Assembly (NCBI RefSeq): GCF_017939705.1
Contig: NZ_JAGKSQ010000008.1
Location: 106,903 to 170,902 of the forward strand
Reading direction: 5' to 3'
Source: Halalkalibacter suaedae
GTDB taxonomy: Bacteria; Bacillota; Bacilli; Bacillales; Bacillaceae_D
Length of the DNA: 64,000 nt
Part shown: piece by piece, positions 43,665 through 52,702 of the stretch
Layout of the letters: every line of letters starts with the position of its first letter
Numbering within the stretch: position 1 is the first letter of the stretch
Notes under the pieces: generated by a model
The model's input: the letters and a program-made list of their open reading frames with translations, nothing else
What the model was told of the DNA's origin: nothing
The model's database searches: none
Position numbers and translations under genes: made by a program

Positions 43665-44180
43665 CTAGAAAAAGAGTTTACTAAGACCAAGTAAGATGAA
43701 AATGAAGCTAGGCAGTAACGACAAATAACGGACGATAAAACGATTCTTGGTTTGATGTCCATGAATAACACCAAGAATGAATGTGATTAGGATAAAGAAA
43801 CCAGCCAGCGGTGCAAACCAGAATGTGCGTTCTGCAAGCCCAGCTTGAATCCCATAGCTTACACTATCAATATTCATAAACAGGGCAACGACTAGAAAGT
43901 AGGAACGTCTGTAAAGGGGAAGATCGTGAAATAACTGGTAGATCCCTATACCAATAAGAAAGATTCCTGAAGTCGTCTGGATGATTGGAGAGGGAATGAT
44001 CTCACCAATTAACCGACCTATCCCCATTGAGAAAAAGAGAACCGACATTGAGAATGCAGACAGCATTAAAACAACCGAGAATGGGATGTTTATCCGTTTT
44101 AAACCGAATATGAAGCCAATCGCATAACCGTCAACACAAACGAGAAGTGCAAGGATTATCGTTGAGAAAAAAGCGATCAT
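43665..44180 (-). CDS. ytaF: Sporulation membrane protein YtaF (MntP-like fold)
   Basis: A 171-residue protein with six hydrophobic segments. The MntP/YtaF pattern is present: VCVDGYAIGFIFGLK near residues 15-29 in the first repeat and NIDSVSYGIQAGL near 103-115 in the second. The acidic residues of the cation path (Asp in each repeat) are retained. B. subtilis YtaF is sporulation-related; manganese export is known for MntP relatives but is not shown here. GGGGTGAC precedes the ATG. Confidence 0.78.
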   Translation of the reverse strand: MIAFFSTIILALLVCVDGYAIGFIFGLKRINIPFSVVLMLSAFSMSVLFFSMGIGRLIGEIIPSPIIQTTSGIFLIGIGIYQLFHDLPLYRRSYFLVVALFMNIDSVSYGIQAGLAERTFWFAPLAGFFILITFILGVIHGHQTKNRFIVRYLSLLPSFIFILLGLSKLFF

Positions 44181-44306
44181 ATGTCACCCCTGTTCAAATC
44201 ATTTGTTCATCATATGCAGTGCTTGTCTAGATTAGTCGCATTTTCTCCATCGAAAAGCAGAAAAACATGATACACTACATAAAAAAGAAAAAGGGGAGAA
44301 GGATGT

Positions 44307-45425
44307 ATGGAGATTTATTTGGATTACAACGCAAGTACACCAATTGCAAAGGAAGTCGTTGATGCAATGACTCCATTTCTGTCAGAGCATTATGGAAATC
44401 CATCAACCTCACATTTTGCAGCGGTGGAAGCAAAGAAGGCGATCGTTCATGCGAGAAACCAGCTAGCTTCTTTAATAGGGGCTCAAGCCGACGAAATGAT
44501 TTTCACAAGTGGTGGTAGTGAAGCGAATAACCATATCATTAAAAATGTTTATGAACGTTTTCAAGATAAAGGCCGCCATATCATTACTACAACGATTGAA
44601 CATCCTGCTGTTCTTGAACCACTGCGCTATCTTACGGCCTTTGGTGCTGAAGTTAGCTACGTACCCGTTGATCAGTATGGACGTGTTTCTGTAGAAGACA
44701 TTAGAAAAGCCATCAGACCAGATACAATTTTAATAACAGTGATGCATGCTAATAATGAAGTAGGTACATTGCAACCAATTAAGGAAATAGGAGAACTAGC
44801 GAGAGAAAATGACATACTGTTTCATACAGATGCCGCTCAATCGATTGGTAAGGTTGAGATAGATGTTAATGATCTACAGGTTGATTTCCTTTCAGTCGCG
44901 GGTCATAAGTTGTATGCACCTAAAGGAATTGGAGCAATCTATATTCGAAAAAGTTTAGAGATCGGTCCTTTTATTCATGGAGCAGGTCACGAGAGCGGAC
45001 TTAGGGCAGGAACAGAAAATGTTTTGTTTATTGTTGGGCTTGGCAAGGCATGTGAGCTAGCTAAAGCAGGACTAGCTGAAATGAAAAGCGTCGAGAACAA
45101 GCGTGACCAATTTAGAGAGATGCTAGAAAATGCATTTCCTAATCAGTTAATCATAAATGGTCATCCTGAGTACTGCTTGCCAAATACACTAAATCTTAGT
45201 TTTCAAGGAAGGCTTGGTCAAGATATTTTAGCAGCAATTCCTGAGGTTGCGGCATCAACAGGCTCTGCTTGTCACGCAGGTGAAGTAACGTTATCACCAG
45301 TATTGAAGGCGATGGGCGTGACTCCAGAAGCTGGGAAAGGCACAATTCGTTTTAGCTTAGGGAGATCAACGACGATGGAAGAGCTCAGTCAAGTTGTTGA
45401 GTTATTAAAGAAACGCTTGAATTAA
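44307..45425 (+). CDS. Cysteine desulfurase, NifS/IscS-like
   Basis: A 372-residue PLP enzyme that mobilises sulfur (and, in some cases, selenium) from cysteine or selenocysteine. The Schiff-base Lys201 lies in SVAGHKLYAPKG, and substrate or cofactor residues in TSGGSEANN (68-75) and HTDAAQS (173-179). The catalytic Cys322 is in STGSACHAGEVTLSP; the His just after it differs from the SACTS or SACSS of housekeeping IscS. No scaffold gene (iscU, nifU, tRNA thiolase) is adjacent. Start ATG with GGGGAGAAGG. The partner pathway is not defined. Confidence 0.88.
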   Translation: MEIYLDYNASTPIAKEVVDAMTPFLSEHYGNPSTSHFAAVEAKKAIVHARNQLASLIGAQADEMIFTSGGSEANNHIIKNVYERFQDKGRHIITTTIEHPAVLEPLRYLTAFGAEVSYVPVDQYGRVSVEDIRKAIRPDTILITVMHANNEVGTLQPIKEIGELARENDILFHTDAAQSIGKVEIDVNDLQVDFLSVAGHKLYAPKGIGAIYIRKSLEIGPFIHGAGHESGLRAGTENVLFIVGLGKACELAKAGLAEMKSVENKRDQFREMLENAFPNQLIINGHPEYCLPNTLNLSFQGRLGQDILAAIPEVAASTGSACHAGEVTLSPVLKAMGVTPEAGKGTIRFSLGRSTTMEELSQVVELLKKRLN

Positions 45426-45499
45426 GCAAATTATTTTACAACAAAAGGAATGTTATATAGGATAGACTAGAAATGAAACGAAAAAGGAGAGTTTTAGGA

Positions 45500-46144
45500 A
45501 TGAAAAGCTCACAGCTAGAGAAGTACGAGGTATTCCAGGCGATGAATAATCGTCATTCCGTACGTAAATATAAGCCAGGTCTTACGATTCCAAAAGAGGA
45601 ACTAGAGGAATTAGTAGAAATTGCCTCAACTGCACCTTCAGCTTGGAATTTGCAGCATTGGCGTTTTCTAATTATTGATGATCAGGAGAAAAAACAAGAA
45701 TTGCTTCCGATTGCTTATAATCAAGACCAGATCGTCGATAGCTCAGCGGTTGTTGTTCTACTAGGGGATATAGAGGCTGGTAGAGAAGCTAGCTCGGTCT
45801 ATCAACCTTTAGTTGAAAAAGGATACATGACAGAAGAAATTAAAGATACATTGGTTGGGCAAATTGAACGTGCGTATGAACGGGGGAAGGAAACGTCCTT
45901 TGCACGTGATGCCGCACATTTAAATGCATCTTTAGCTGCAATGCAGTTTATGCTAGCAGCTAAGACCAAAGGCTATGACACATGCCCAATTGGTGGGTTT
46001 AAGCGTGATGAATTAATTGACGCGTGTAATATTCCTGACCGATATGTTCCAATCATGTTAATGACTCTAGGTACTGCTGCAAAAGAAGCACATGGCTCCG
46101 AGCGCAAGCCTGTAAATGAAGTGACAATTTACAACTCATTTTAA
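45500..46144 (+). CDS. Nitroreductase family FMN oxidoreductase
   Basis: A 214-residue flavin enzyme of the NfsB/YdgI type. It opens YEVFQAMNNRHSVRKYKPG, where the Arg-His-Ser-x-Arg FMN motif is plain, followed by TAPSAWNLQHWRF near 45-57 and the AAKTKGYDTCPIGGF segment near 153-167 that contacts the flavin. The start is ATG 45500, after AAGGAGAG; the upstream ATG 45473 lacks a site. Its native substrate is unknown. The gene lies upstream of a nested repeat insertion. Confidence 0.88.
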   Translation: MKSSQLEKYEVFQAMNNRHSVRKYKPGLTIPKEELEELVEIASTAPSAWNLQHWRFLIIDDQEKKQELLPIAYNQDQIVDSSAVVVLLGDIEAGREASSVYQPLVEKGYMTEEIKDTLVGQIERAYERGKETSFARDAAHLNASLAAMQFMLAAKTKGYDTCPIGGFKRDELIDACNIPDRYVPIMLMTLGTAAKEAHGSERKPVNEVTIYNSF

Positions 46145-46161
46145 TACTAGTTATTATAAAA

Positions 46162-46570
46162 GGGTGCTGAGACAAAAATGATTAATAGAAAATCCGAACA
46201 ATGATAGTTGGCGGACATAAACCGCTCCTGAAATATACTACGCTTTCCGCGGGAAGCCGGTGAGCCTCCTCGAGCTACCACTCTGCGGGGTCTCACCCTT
46301 GGCTTTTGCATGAGGCCACTGAAAAAGGTGTGATTTTCACCTTTTTTAGTGGCCTTTAAGCAATGAGCGAAACCGTTGCATTCTCTTAAGCCTTGCTATG
46401 AGTGGGTTTTTCTCATAGAAGGCGTGCAACGAGTGGAGCCATTGCTGCTGCCTCGAATCTGCTCAAAGGGACTTTTTCAGTGGCCTCTTTTGCATCCCGC
46501 AGGAGTCTACGTATATTTCATCCGCTATGTGACTGCTTTGTTCGTTATTTCAGTTATGTCATGGTCTCTT
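46162..46570. repeat. Dispersed repeat copy split by a small element
   Basis: The left part (46162-46303) matches the copy at 63721, with GAAAATCCGAACAATG, TTGGCGGAC, CGCTTTCCGCGGGAAGCCGG and GGGGTCTCACC. The right part (46496-46570) is the reverse complement of the left arm of the copy at 38637, ending in GGTCTCT. Together they rebuild a full-length repeat once the insert at 46312-46487 and one target copy are removed. The open frames in this gap (46145-46789) are artefacts. Confidence 0.8.
46312..46487. mobile_element. 176-bp MITE-like element with 8-bp target duplication
   Basis: The ends GAGGCCACTGAAAAAG (46312-46327) and CTTTTTCAGTGGCCTC (46472-46487) are perfect 16-bp inverted repeats. 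TTTTGCAT flanks it on both sides (46304-46311 and 46488-46495), a clean 8-bp target duplication. It is too small to encode a transposase, so it must have been moved in trans. The inner part contains TGTGATTTTCACCTTTTTT and GCAATGAGCG. I cannot assign the parent IS family. Confidence 0.85.
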
Positions 46571-46651
46571 TTCTTTACCCCTTTTTAGGGGAGATGAATG
46601 TGGTTAATAAAGTGTTGTTTGATTAATTGGTTTTAACGATAGTAAGATTGG

Positions 46652-46687
46652 GAATATCTATCCATGATGGAAGGTATTCTTTTTTCG
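46652..46687 (+). terminator. Terminator-like hairpin, probably of the nitroreductase gene
   Basis: GAATATCTATCCA (46652-46664) pairs imperfectly with TGGAAGGTATTC (46668-46679), followed by TTTTTTCG. It points rightwards, about 500 bp after the nitroreductase stop, on the far side of the inserted repeats. Confidence 0.6.
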
Positions 46688-46789
46688 TTCTTAAAAATCG
46701 TTATTTCTACCTACACTGAAGAAACCTGCGAAAAGGCTAATAGCAGAGTGAGTGCTACACAATGATAGGAGTCTGTACAATCACTATTT

Positions 46790-47374
46790 TCATTCTTTTG
46801 CAAGAGCCTGAAAATAGTGAATCACTTTTTTAGGGGAAGAGATTAAGTCAATGCCTAAATGAAGCAATGCTTGCTCATGTGTATGTTGGAACTCTTTACT
46901 TTGTGTATGGATATTCTTCGTCCACGATTGAACAGACGCCTTATCTCGGTTAGGCAAAGAGTCCTCAATTGTTGAGCAAATGAACGATCGACAGACGGCG
47001 TTTTTGAAGGAGGGTTGAAGTGAGCAGCCTTTTCTATCTTCAAAAAATTGACATACTGAATAAGAAAGTTCAAGGTCGTCTCGTTCTAATTGGGTTAGGG
47101 AAGAACTGTGTTTAACCTCGTCATGGCTTGGATCGATAGCCGCTTTCACTGTTATTGAATAAGGATGAATGATTGCATCAGGATGATTGTAGATTAAATT
47201 GAATTGAGCTTGATCGAGCGTACACATTTTTGAAAGCTCAAGTAGTTGGAAAGTTGGACTATATGAGCAGCAACCAACCTTCTTCAAATGAGTAGGCGGT
47301 TGGAAGTATGGATCTTTACAATTTCGACAAAGGGAAGAAAGAATCTGGTTGTTTTTTTGATCTAAGGTAATCAT
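46790..47374 (-). CDS. Cysteine-rich protein of unknown function
   Basis: A 194-residue soluble protein with nine Cys in two clusters: C16xxC19, C35C36 and C51 in the N-terminal half, and C108, C117, C128 and C133 in the middle. The spacing suggests one or two metal or Fe-S sites, in the style of YkgJ-type cysteine-cluster proteins, but I cannot name the family firmly. GGAGTG lies before the ATG on the minus strand. It diverges from odhA with a 271-bp gap. Confidence 0.65.
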   Translation of the reverse strand: MITLDQKNNQILSSLCRNCKDPYFQPPTHLKKVGCCSYSPTFQLLELSKMCTLDQAQFNLIYNHPDAIIHPYSITVKAAIDPSHDEVKHSSSLTQLERDDLELSYSVCQFFEDRKGCSLQPSFKNAVCRSFICSTIEDSLPNRDKASVQSWTKNIHTQSKEFQHTHEQALLHLGIDLISSPKKVIHYFQALAKE

Positions 47375-47545
47375 AATTTCACTCCTTACTTTAAACGTAG
47401 CATATTAGTTTATAAATTTAAAATAATTGTGACAGAAAACATTACAAATATGACTTATTTTATGCAAGTTATACTGCGTTTTCTCGTTTTTTTGAGACGT
47501 CAGAAAATTTGACTAAATAAATCTATGAATATAGCGAGATAAACT

Positions 47546-47573
47546 TTAACATATGTGTCCATTGTGTTAAAAT
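47546..47573 (+). promoter_or_regulatory. Sigma-A promoter of odhAB
   Basis: TTAACA (47546-47551) and TAAAAT (47568-47573) are separated by 16 nt. Each differs from the consensus at one base. Transcription should start near 47580. Confidence 0.55.
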
Positions 47574-47578
47574 ATTTT

Positions 47579-47592
47579 TGAAAGCGTTAAAC
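47579..47592 (+). promoter_or_regulatory. cre-like site at the odhAB start point
   Basis: TGAAAGCGTTAAAC matches 12 of 14 positions of the CcpA site consensus TGWAAGCGYTWWCA. It lies right at the predicted transcription start, where binding would block initiation or elongation. This fits the carbon catabolite repression known for odhAB in B. subtilis. Confidence 0.55.
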
Positions 47593-47645
47593 ATTGTTTC
47601 CAATCATAGATGAGACTTTAGAAGTAAATAGGAGGTTATTACCAC

Positions 47646-50480
47646 ATGTCAAGCAAGGAGAACAATCCGGAAGAGCCATGGAGTGGTTTTCATGGTCCGA
47701 ATCTTGGCGTTGCAATTGAGCTTTATGAAGAGTATTTAAAGGATCCAGAATCTGTTGAAGAAGATATGCGTGCTTTATTTGAAGAGTGGGGACCGCCTCC
47801 AGCTGAAAATGAACCGATCAGAGAACGTAATACCTCTACTCATGTGTCTAGTACATCACCTGACATGATGAGAAATTATGTTAATGCGGTGAAATTAGCA
47901 GACATGATTAGAAGGAAGGGTCACCAAGTTTCTGATACTAATCCTATTAATTCAGTGAAAAAGGATATTGAACTATTTGAACTGGAACAGTATGGTCTAA
48001 CAGAGGAATTTCTAAAGCAAGTCCCTGTTGATTTTATTTGTCCAAATGCGCCATCTTACGTAAAAAATGGTATGGATGCGATAAATTATTTAAAAGAAGT
48101 CTACATGCAGAAAATTGCCTTTGAATTCAATCATGTCCATGATCATGAAGAAAGACAGTGGTTGATTGAACAAGTTGAATCTGGTTCGTACCTGCCGTCA
48201 TTTCCTAAGCAAGAGCAATTGAATCTTTTGAAGCGTTTGACACAGGTAGAAGGATTTGAGAAATTTGTTCATCGTACATTTGTTGGACAAAAGCGTTTTT
48301 CTATTGAAGGTCTTGATATGCTAGTACCGATGCTAGATGAGGCTGTTCGAAAAGTGGTACATAATGGAACAAAGCATGTGTTAATTGGGATGGCCCATCG
48401 TGGACGTCTGAATGTCCTTGCCCACACATTAAGTAAACCATATAGAATGATCTTTTCTGAATTTTTACATGCACCAAAAGACTTAATTCCTTCAGAAGGG
48501 TCTGCAGGAAATGGTTGGACTGGAGATGTGAAATACCATTTAGGTGCTGATCGTCAAATTCGGGATGAGAATACGGCTGAAGCCATTGTCTCTCTTGCAA
48601 ATAATCCAAGTCACTTGGAATTTGTTAGTCCAATTGTCGAAGGATATGCACGTGCTGCACAGGAAGTAAGATCAGAAAAAGGCTTTCCTAAGCAAGATAC
48701 ATCAAAGGCGTATTCGATCTTAATTCACGGTGATGCTGCTTTTCCTGGGCAAGGGATTGTTACAGAAACATTGAATCTATCCAGACTTAATGGGTATCAA
48801 GTTGGTGGCTCACTTCATATTATTGCTAATAATAATATTGGATTTACAACTGAAACATACGACTCTCGTTCGACTACATATGCGAGTGATCCTGCTAAGG
48901 GATTTGAAATCCCGATTGTTCATGTGAATGCAGATGATCCAGAGGCCTGTATAGCCGCTATTAATTTAGCGCTTCAGTATAGACGGAAGTTTAAGAAAGA
49001 TTTCTTAATTGATTTAATTGGGTACCGTCGATTTGGTCACAATGAGATGGATGAGCCTGCTGTTACTCAGCCTGGATTGTACGACAAGATCCGTAAGCAC
49101 TTAACAGTTAGAAATCTTTATGCACAGTATTTAACAAACCAAAAGATTATCGATACAACTTATGGAGATCAGCTTGACCAAGAAATCCAAGAAAGTCTTC
49201 AAGCAGATTACGATCATGTGCTTGCTAAGAAAACGGATCATGCGTTTGAAATGTCTCCACCTGATTTTATTGTCAATGGCTTACCTAAAGTGAAAACAAA
49301 TGTGCCATTTAATACATTAAAGGATATTAATGAGGAGTTACTTTCTTGGCCAGACGATTTTTCAGCAAATCCAAAGCTAGAAAAAATCCTTAAGCGTCGT
49401 TTGGATTCATTTGAAGAGGATGGGAAAATTGATTGGGCATTAGCCGAAACGTTAGCATTTGCGACGATTTTGCATGATGGAACCCCAATTCGATTAACTG
49501 GTCAAGATTCTGAACGTGGTACGTTTGCTCATAGGCATTTAGTGCTTCATGACAGTAAGAATAATGAAGTCTTTACACCATTACAGAACTTTGGCAAAGC
49601 TAATGCTTCCTTTGCTGTATACAATAGTCCATTATCGGAGCAGGCTGTCGTAGGCTTTGAATATGGTTATAATGTTCAGTCACCAGAAACATTAGTTCTT
49701 TGGGAAGCTCAGTTTGGCGACTTTGCAAATGGAGCACAAGTTATCTTTGACCAATGGGTTTCGGCAGGTCGAGCAAAATGGGGACAGAAATCAGGATTAG
49801 TTGTCTTACTTCCACATGGCTATGAAGGTCAAGGACCTGAACATTCAAGTGGACGTGTAGAACGTTTTCTAGTCCTTGCAGCTGAAAACAACTGGACGAT
49901 AGCCAATTGTACTTCAGCATCTCAGTATTTCCATATCTTAAGAAGACAGGCAAAAATTCTTGAGAAAGAAGCTGTCCGTCCACTTATTATTATGACGCCG
50001 AAGAGCTTGTTACGTAACCAGGTTGTTGCATCTACTCATAATGAATTTACTGAGGGAGAATTTCTACCTGTTTTTGAACAAGAAGGGCTTGGGCAACAAG
50101 TAGATAAAGTTGAACGACTCATTCTATGTAGCGGTAAAGTAGCCATCGATTTAGCTGATCGTGTATCAAAAATGGAAGACAATAGTGATTGGGTTCATAT
50201 TGCTAGAGTCGAGGAATTATATCCATTCCCGAAAAAACCAATTCGAGAAATGTTCGCACGTTTCTCTAACCTCAAGGAAATTGTTTGGGTACAAGAAGAG
50301 CCTAAAAATATGGGTGCTTGGCCATTTATGGAATCTAGGATTATCGATATTGCCCCTAAAGGTACAACGGTAAGCTATATTGGTCGAACGCATCGTTCGA
50401 GTCCTGCTGAAGGGGATCCAGTTGCTCATAAAAAAGAACAAGAACGTATTGTAACGGAATCACTAACACGTAAACAATAA
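47646..50480 (+). CDS. odhA: 2-oxoglutarate dehydrogenase E1 component
   Basis: A 944-residue thiamine-diphosphate-dependent decarboxylase that starts the TCA-cycle conversion of 2-oxoglutarate to succinyl-CoA. N-terminal [21 protein letters not shown] carries the E1o hallmark. The ThDP motif runs from [12 protein letters not shown] (near 358) to [25 protein letters not shown] near 459 and [24 protein letters not shown] near 675 are also typical. GAGGT site before ATG. Followed after 15 bp by odhB; both need E3 from the pyruvate dehydrogenase operon, not in this window. Confidence 0.97.
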   Translation: MSSKENNPEEPWSGFHGPNLGVAIELYEEYLKDPESVEEDMRALFEEWGPPPAENEPIRERNTSTHVSSTSPDMMRNYVNAVKLADMIRRKGHQVSDTNPINSVKKDIELFELEQYGLTEEFLKQVPVDFICPNAPSYVKNGMDAINYLKEVYMQKIAFEFNHVHDHEERQWLIEQVESGSYLPSFPKQEQLNLLKRLTQVEGFEKFVHRTFVGQKRFSIEGLDMLVPMLDEAVRKVVHNGTKHVLIGMAHRGRLNVLAHTLSKPYRMIFSEFLHAPKDLIPSEGSAGNGWTGDVKYHLGADRQIRDENTAEAIVSLANNPSHLEFVSPIVEGYARAAQEVRSEKGFPKQDTSKAYSILIHGDAAFPGQGIVTETLNLSRLNGYQVGGSLHIIANNNIGFTTETYDSRSTTYASDPAKGFEIPIVHVNADDPEACIAAINLALQYRRKFKKDFLIDLIGYRRFGHNEMDEPAVTQPGLYDKIRKHLTVRNLYAQYLTNQKIIDTTYGDQLDQEIQESLQADYDHVLAKKTDHAFEMSPPDFIVNGLPKVKTNVPFNTLKDINEELLSWPDDFSANPKLEKILKRRLDSFEEDGKIDWALAETLAFATILHDGTPIRLTGQDSERGTFAHRHLVLHDSKNNEVFTPLQNFGKANASFAVYNSPLSEQAVVGFEYGYNVQSPETLVLWEAQFGDFANGAQVIFDQWVSAGRAKWGQKSGLVVLLPHGYEGQGPEHSSGRVERFLVLAAENNWTIANCTSASQYFHILRRQAKILEKEAVRPLIIMTPKSLLRNQVVASTHNEFTEGEFLPVFEQEGLGQQVDKVERLILCSGKVAIDLADRVSKMEDNSDWVHIARVEELYPFPKKPIREMFARFSNLKEIVWVQEEPKNMGAWPFMESRIIDIAPKGTTVSYIGRTHRSSPAEGDPVAHKKEQERIVTESLTRKQ

Positions 50481-50495
50481 GAGGAGGCCATTTCG

Positions 50496-51734
50496 GTGAT
50501 AGAGATTAAAGTACCAGAACTAGCAGAATCGATTACAGAAGGCACAATTGCTCAGTGGTTAAAAGAAGTCGGGGAATTCGTCAAACAAGGGGAATTTATT
50601 GCTGAGCTTGAAACAGATAAGGTGAATGTTGAAATTATAGCTGAACACTCAGGTGTCATTAAGCAATTTACAAAAGAGCCGGGTGATACAGTAGAAGTAG
50701 GCGAGGTTATTGCTGTCATTGATGAGAATGGCACTGAAGGAGCCTCTAATGAAGAAGTAGCTCCTAAGGAAGAAGCAAAAGAACCTGTCAAACAAGCAGA
50801 GCAACAGAGTGCTCCAAAAGAAGCGGCTGCAAGCTCTTCATCAAAAGACCGATTGCTGGCTTCACCTTCAGCTCGCAAGCTCGCTCGTGAAAAGGGAATT
50901 GACTTACAAGCAGTTAACCCTTCTGATCCACTTGGTCGTGTTCGCAAGCATGATGTAGAATCACACCAATCAAAACCAGCCAAGCAAGCAGCTGAAACGA
51001 AACAAGCTCCTTCTAGTACAGAACAAGCTGGTAAGCCTGTGGAACGTATTAAAATGTCTAGACGTCGTCAAACAATTGCAAAGCGGTTAGTTGAATCACA
51101 ACAAACAGCAGCAATGCTGACAACGTTTAATGAGGTTGATATGACTGCGGTTATGGATGTTCGTAAACGTCGGAAGGATGCCTTCCTAGAGAAAAACGGA
51201 GTAAAGCTTGGGTTTATGTCATTCTTTACAAAAGCAGTTATTGGTGCACTAAAAGAATTCCCATTGTTGAATGCGGAAATTCAGGGTGATGAAATCCTAC
51301 TTAAAAAGTTCTATGATATCGGAATGGCCGTTTCTACAGACGAAGGTTTAGTCGTTCCAGTTGTTCGTGATGCAGATAAGCTAGGATTTGCTGGAATTGA
51401 AAAGGCAATTGGTGATTTAGGCAAAAAGGCACGTGATAATAAATTAGCTATTTCAGATTTACAAGGTGGAACTTTTACCATCACTAATGGTGGAGTGTTT
51501 GGATCACTTTGGTCAACACCAATTTTAAATTCACCACAAGTAGGTATTCTAGGAATGCACAAAATTCAATGGCGTCCTGTGGCGATTGATCAAGAACGAT
51601 TTGAGAATCGTCCAATGATGTACATTGCATTATCGTACGATCATCGTATTGTTGACGGAAAAGAAGCGGTAAGTTTCCTTGTAAAGGTTAAAGAACTTCT
51701 TGAAGATCCGGAAACATTATTACTTGAAGGTTAA
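50496..51734 (+). CDS. odhB: Dihydrolipoyllysine succinyltransferase (E2)
   Basis: A 412-residue E2 core enzyme of the OdhAB complex. One lipoyl domain (1-76) has the acceptor Lys42 in [12 protein letters not shown] Pro- and Ala-rich linker (about 80-125), a peripheral-subunit-binding domain (about 126-160, [13 protein letters not shown]), a second linker, and the acyltransferase core follow, ending with the catalytic [11 protein letters not shown]. Start GTG, with AGAGGAGG 8 nt before it. A strong terminator ends the operon. Confidence 0.97.
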   Translation: MIEIKVPELAESITEGTIAQWLKEVGEFVKQGEFIAELETDKVNVEIIAEHSGVIKQFTKEPGDTVEVGEVIAVIDENGTEGASNEEVAPKEEAKEPVKQAEQQSAPKEAAASSSSKDRLLASPSARKLAREKGIDLQAVNPSDPLGRVRKHDVESHQSKPAKQAAETKQAPSSTEQAGKPVERIKMSRRRQTIAKRLVESQQTAAMLTTFNEVDMTAVMDVRKRRKDAFLEKNGVKLGFMSFFTKAVIGALKEFPLLNAEIQGDEILLKKFYDIGMAVSTDEGLVVPVVRDADKLGFAGIEKAIGDLGKKARDNKLAISDLQGGTFTITNGGVFGSLWSTPILNSPQVGILGMHKIQWRPVAIDQERFENRPMMYIALSYDHRIVDGKEAVSFLVKVKELLEDPETLLLEG

Positions 51735-51742
51735 TATCTACC

Positions 51743-51776
51743 AAAAAGGCTACCAACTTCGGTAGCCTTTTTTTTG
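51743..51776 (+). terminator. Terminator of odhAB
   Basis: AAAGGCTACC (51745-51754) pairs perfectly with GGTAGCCTTT (51761-51770), then TTTTT. Confidence 0.92.
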
Positions 51777-51821
51777 TAATAAATGCTATAATGTAGGCAA
51801 TATGAAGAAGGAGTGAATGAG

Positions 51822-52022
51822 ATGATTCATCAAAGCTGGGTAAACAAAGAAACGATTCGTACATTAGAATGTGTACATACGAATGCGAAAAAATACATGG
51901 TAGACCGTGCTCTAACAGCTGGAAAAAAATATGACCTTAAAAATGAAACAGAAGAATTTTATTTTGTTATTGATAACACGGGTAAAATTGGTGGCTACTA
52001 TAAGGAATATTTCAAGGGATAA
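51822..52022 (+). CDS. DUF6501 family small protein
   Basis: A 66-residue protein from ATG 51822 (GAAGGAGTG upstream; an in-frame start 9 nt earlier is rejected). It reads MIHQSWVNKETIRTLECVHT, then KKYDLKNETEEFYFVIDNTG and ends GGYYKEYF, the pattern of the DUF6501 family found across bacilli. It is likely a small beta-sheet protein; function unknown. Confidence 0.75.
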   Translation: MIHQSWVNKETIRTLECVHTNAKKYMVDRALTAGKKYDLKNETEEFYFVIDNTGKIGGYYKEYFKG

Positions 52023-52070
52023 GAAAAGGGGAACCTTTTCTTATTTTTTAACCCAGAGAGGGGGAGTGAA

Positions 52071-52682
52071 ATGGAAGGTGAATTGAACGTCTGGTTCGAT
52101 GTCATCAAACAATACGGCTATCTTGCCCTTTTCTTAATTTTTGTCGTCGGTTTGTTTATTTTTCCTGTTCCAAATGAAGTGTTGTTAATGAGTGGCGGAT
52201 TGCTGTCAACAACTAGGCTACTTGAACCTCTTCCGACCTTTATCGTTATTTTAGCTAGTATCTTCACGCACGGAACGATTCTATATATGATTGGTTCAGC
52301 TATAGGACACAAAAAGACAACGAAGAAGCCTCATTCTGTATGGCATAGGCGTGCATTAAAAGGAAAGCAGCTTCTTGACAAATATGGTATAAAAGCAGCT
52401 GGATTTAGCTATTTCTTCCCATTCATTCGTCATGCTGTTCCCTTTAGTATTGGAATGTCTGACATCTCTTACCGTTTGTTTGCTTTGGTCGCATTTTCGT
52501 CGGCCACGATTTGGCTTGGTCTTTATTTCTCGATTGGATTTTTCTTTGGACGATCGATCACTGATTGGACGACCTTTGTTTACAGTATTATTTCAATACT
52601 TGCTGTTATATTGATTTCTTTTATTATTGTTCAAGTATGGAAACAGAAACAATTAATAAAAAAAAGCCGGTCAAATGAATAA
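52071..52682 (+). CDS. DedA/VTT family membrane protein
   Basis: A 203-residue membrane protein. The DedA features are present: FPVPNEVLLMSGG near residues 30-42 in the re-entrant loop, and FSYFFPFIRHAVPFSIGMS near 113-131 with the family Arg. About five hydrophobic segments and a basic end. Relatives act in lipid flipping or in membrane potential maintenance. Preceded by GAGGGGGAG and separated from the DUF6501 gene by 48 bp. It converges with the ABC-F gene at a shared hairpin. Confidence 0.83.
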   Translation: MEGELNVWFDVIKQYGYLALFLIFVVGLFIFPVPNEVLLMSGGLLSTTRLLEPLPTFIVILASIFTHGTILYMIGSAIGHKKTTKKPHSVWHRRALKGKQLLDKYGIKAAGFSYFFPFIRHAVPFSIGMSDISYRLFALVAFSSATIWLGLYFSIGFFFGRSITDWTTFVYSIISILAVILISFIIVQVWKQKQLIKKSRSNE

Positions 52683-52691
52683 CCGGCTTAG
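52658..52691. terminator. Terminator between dedA-like and ABC-F genes
   Basis: AAGCCGGT (52666-52673) pairs with ACCGGCTT (52684-52691). The A run at 52658-52667 gives a U tail on the minus strand, so it mainly ends the ABC-F transcript. Confidence 0.75.
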
Positions 52692-52702
52692 ATCAAATAT
52701 AA

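Noticed and set aside
46376..46626. Two overlapping 70-residue frames
   Set aside because: Both lie over the nested element and repeat remnant, with no ribosome site.
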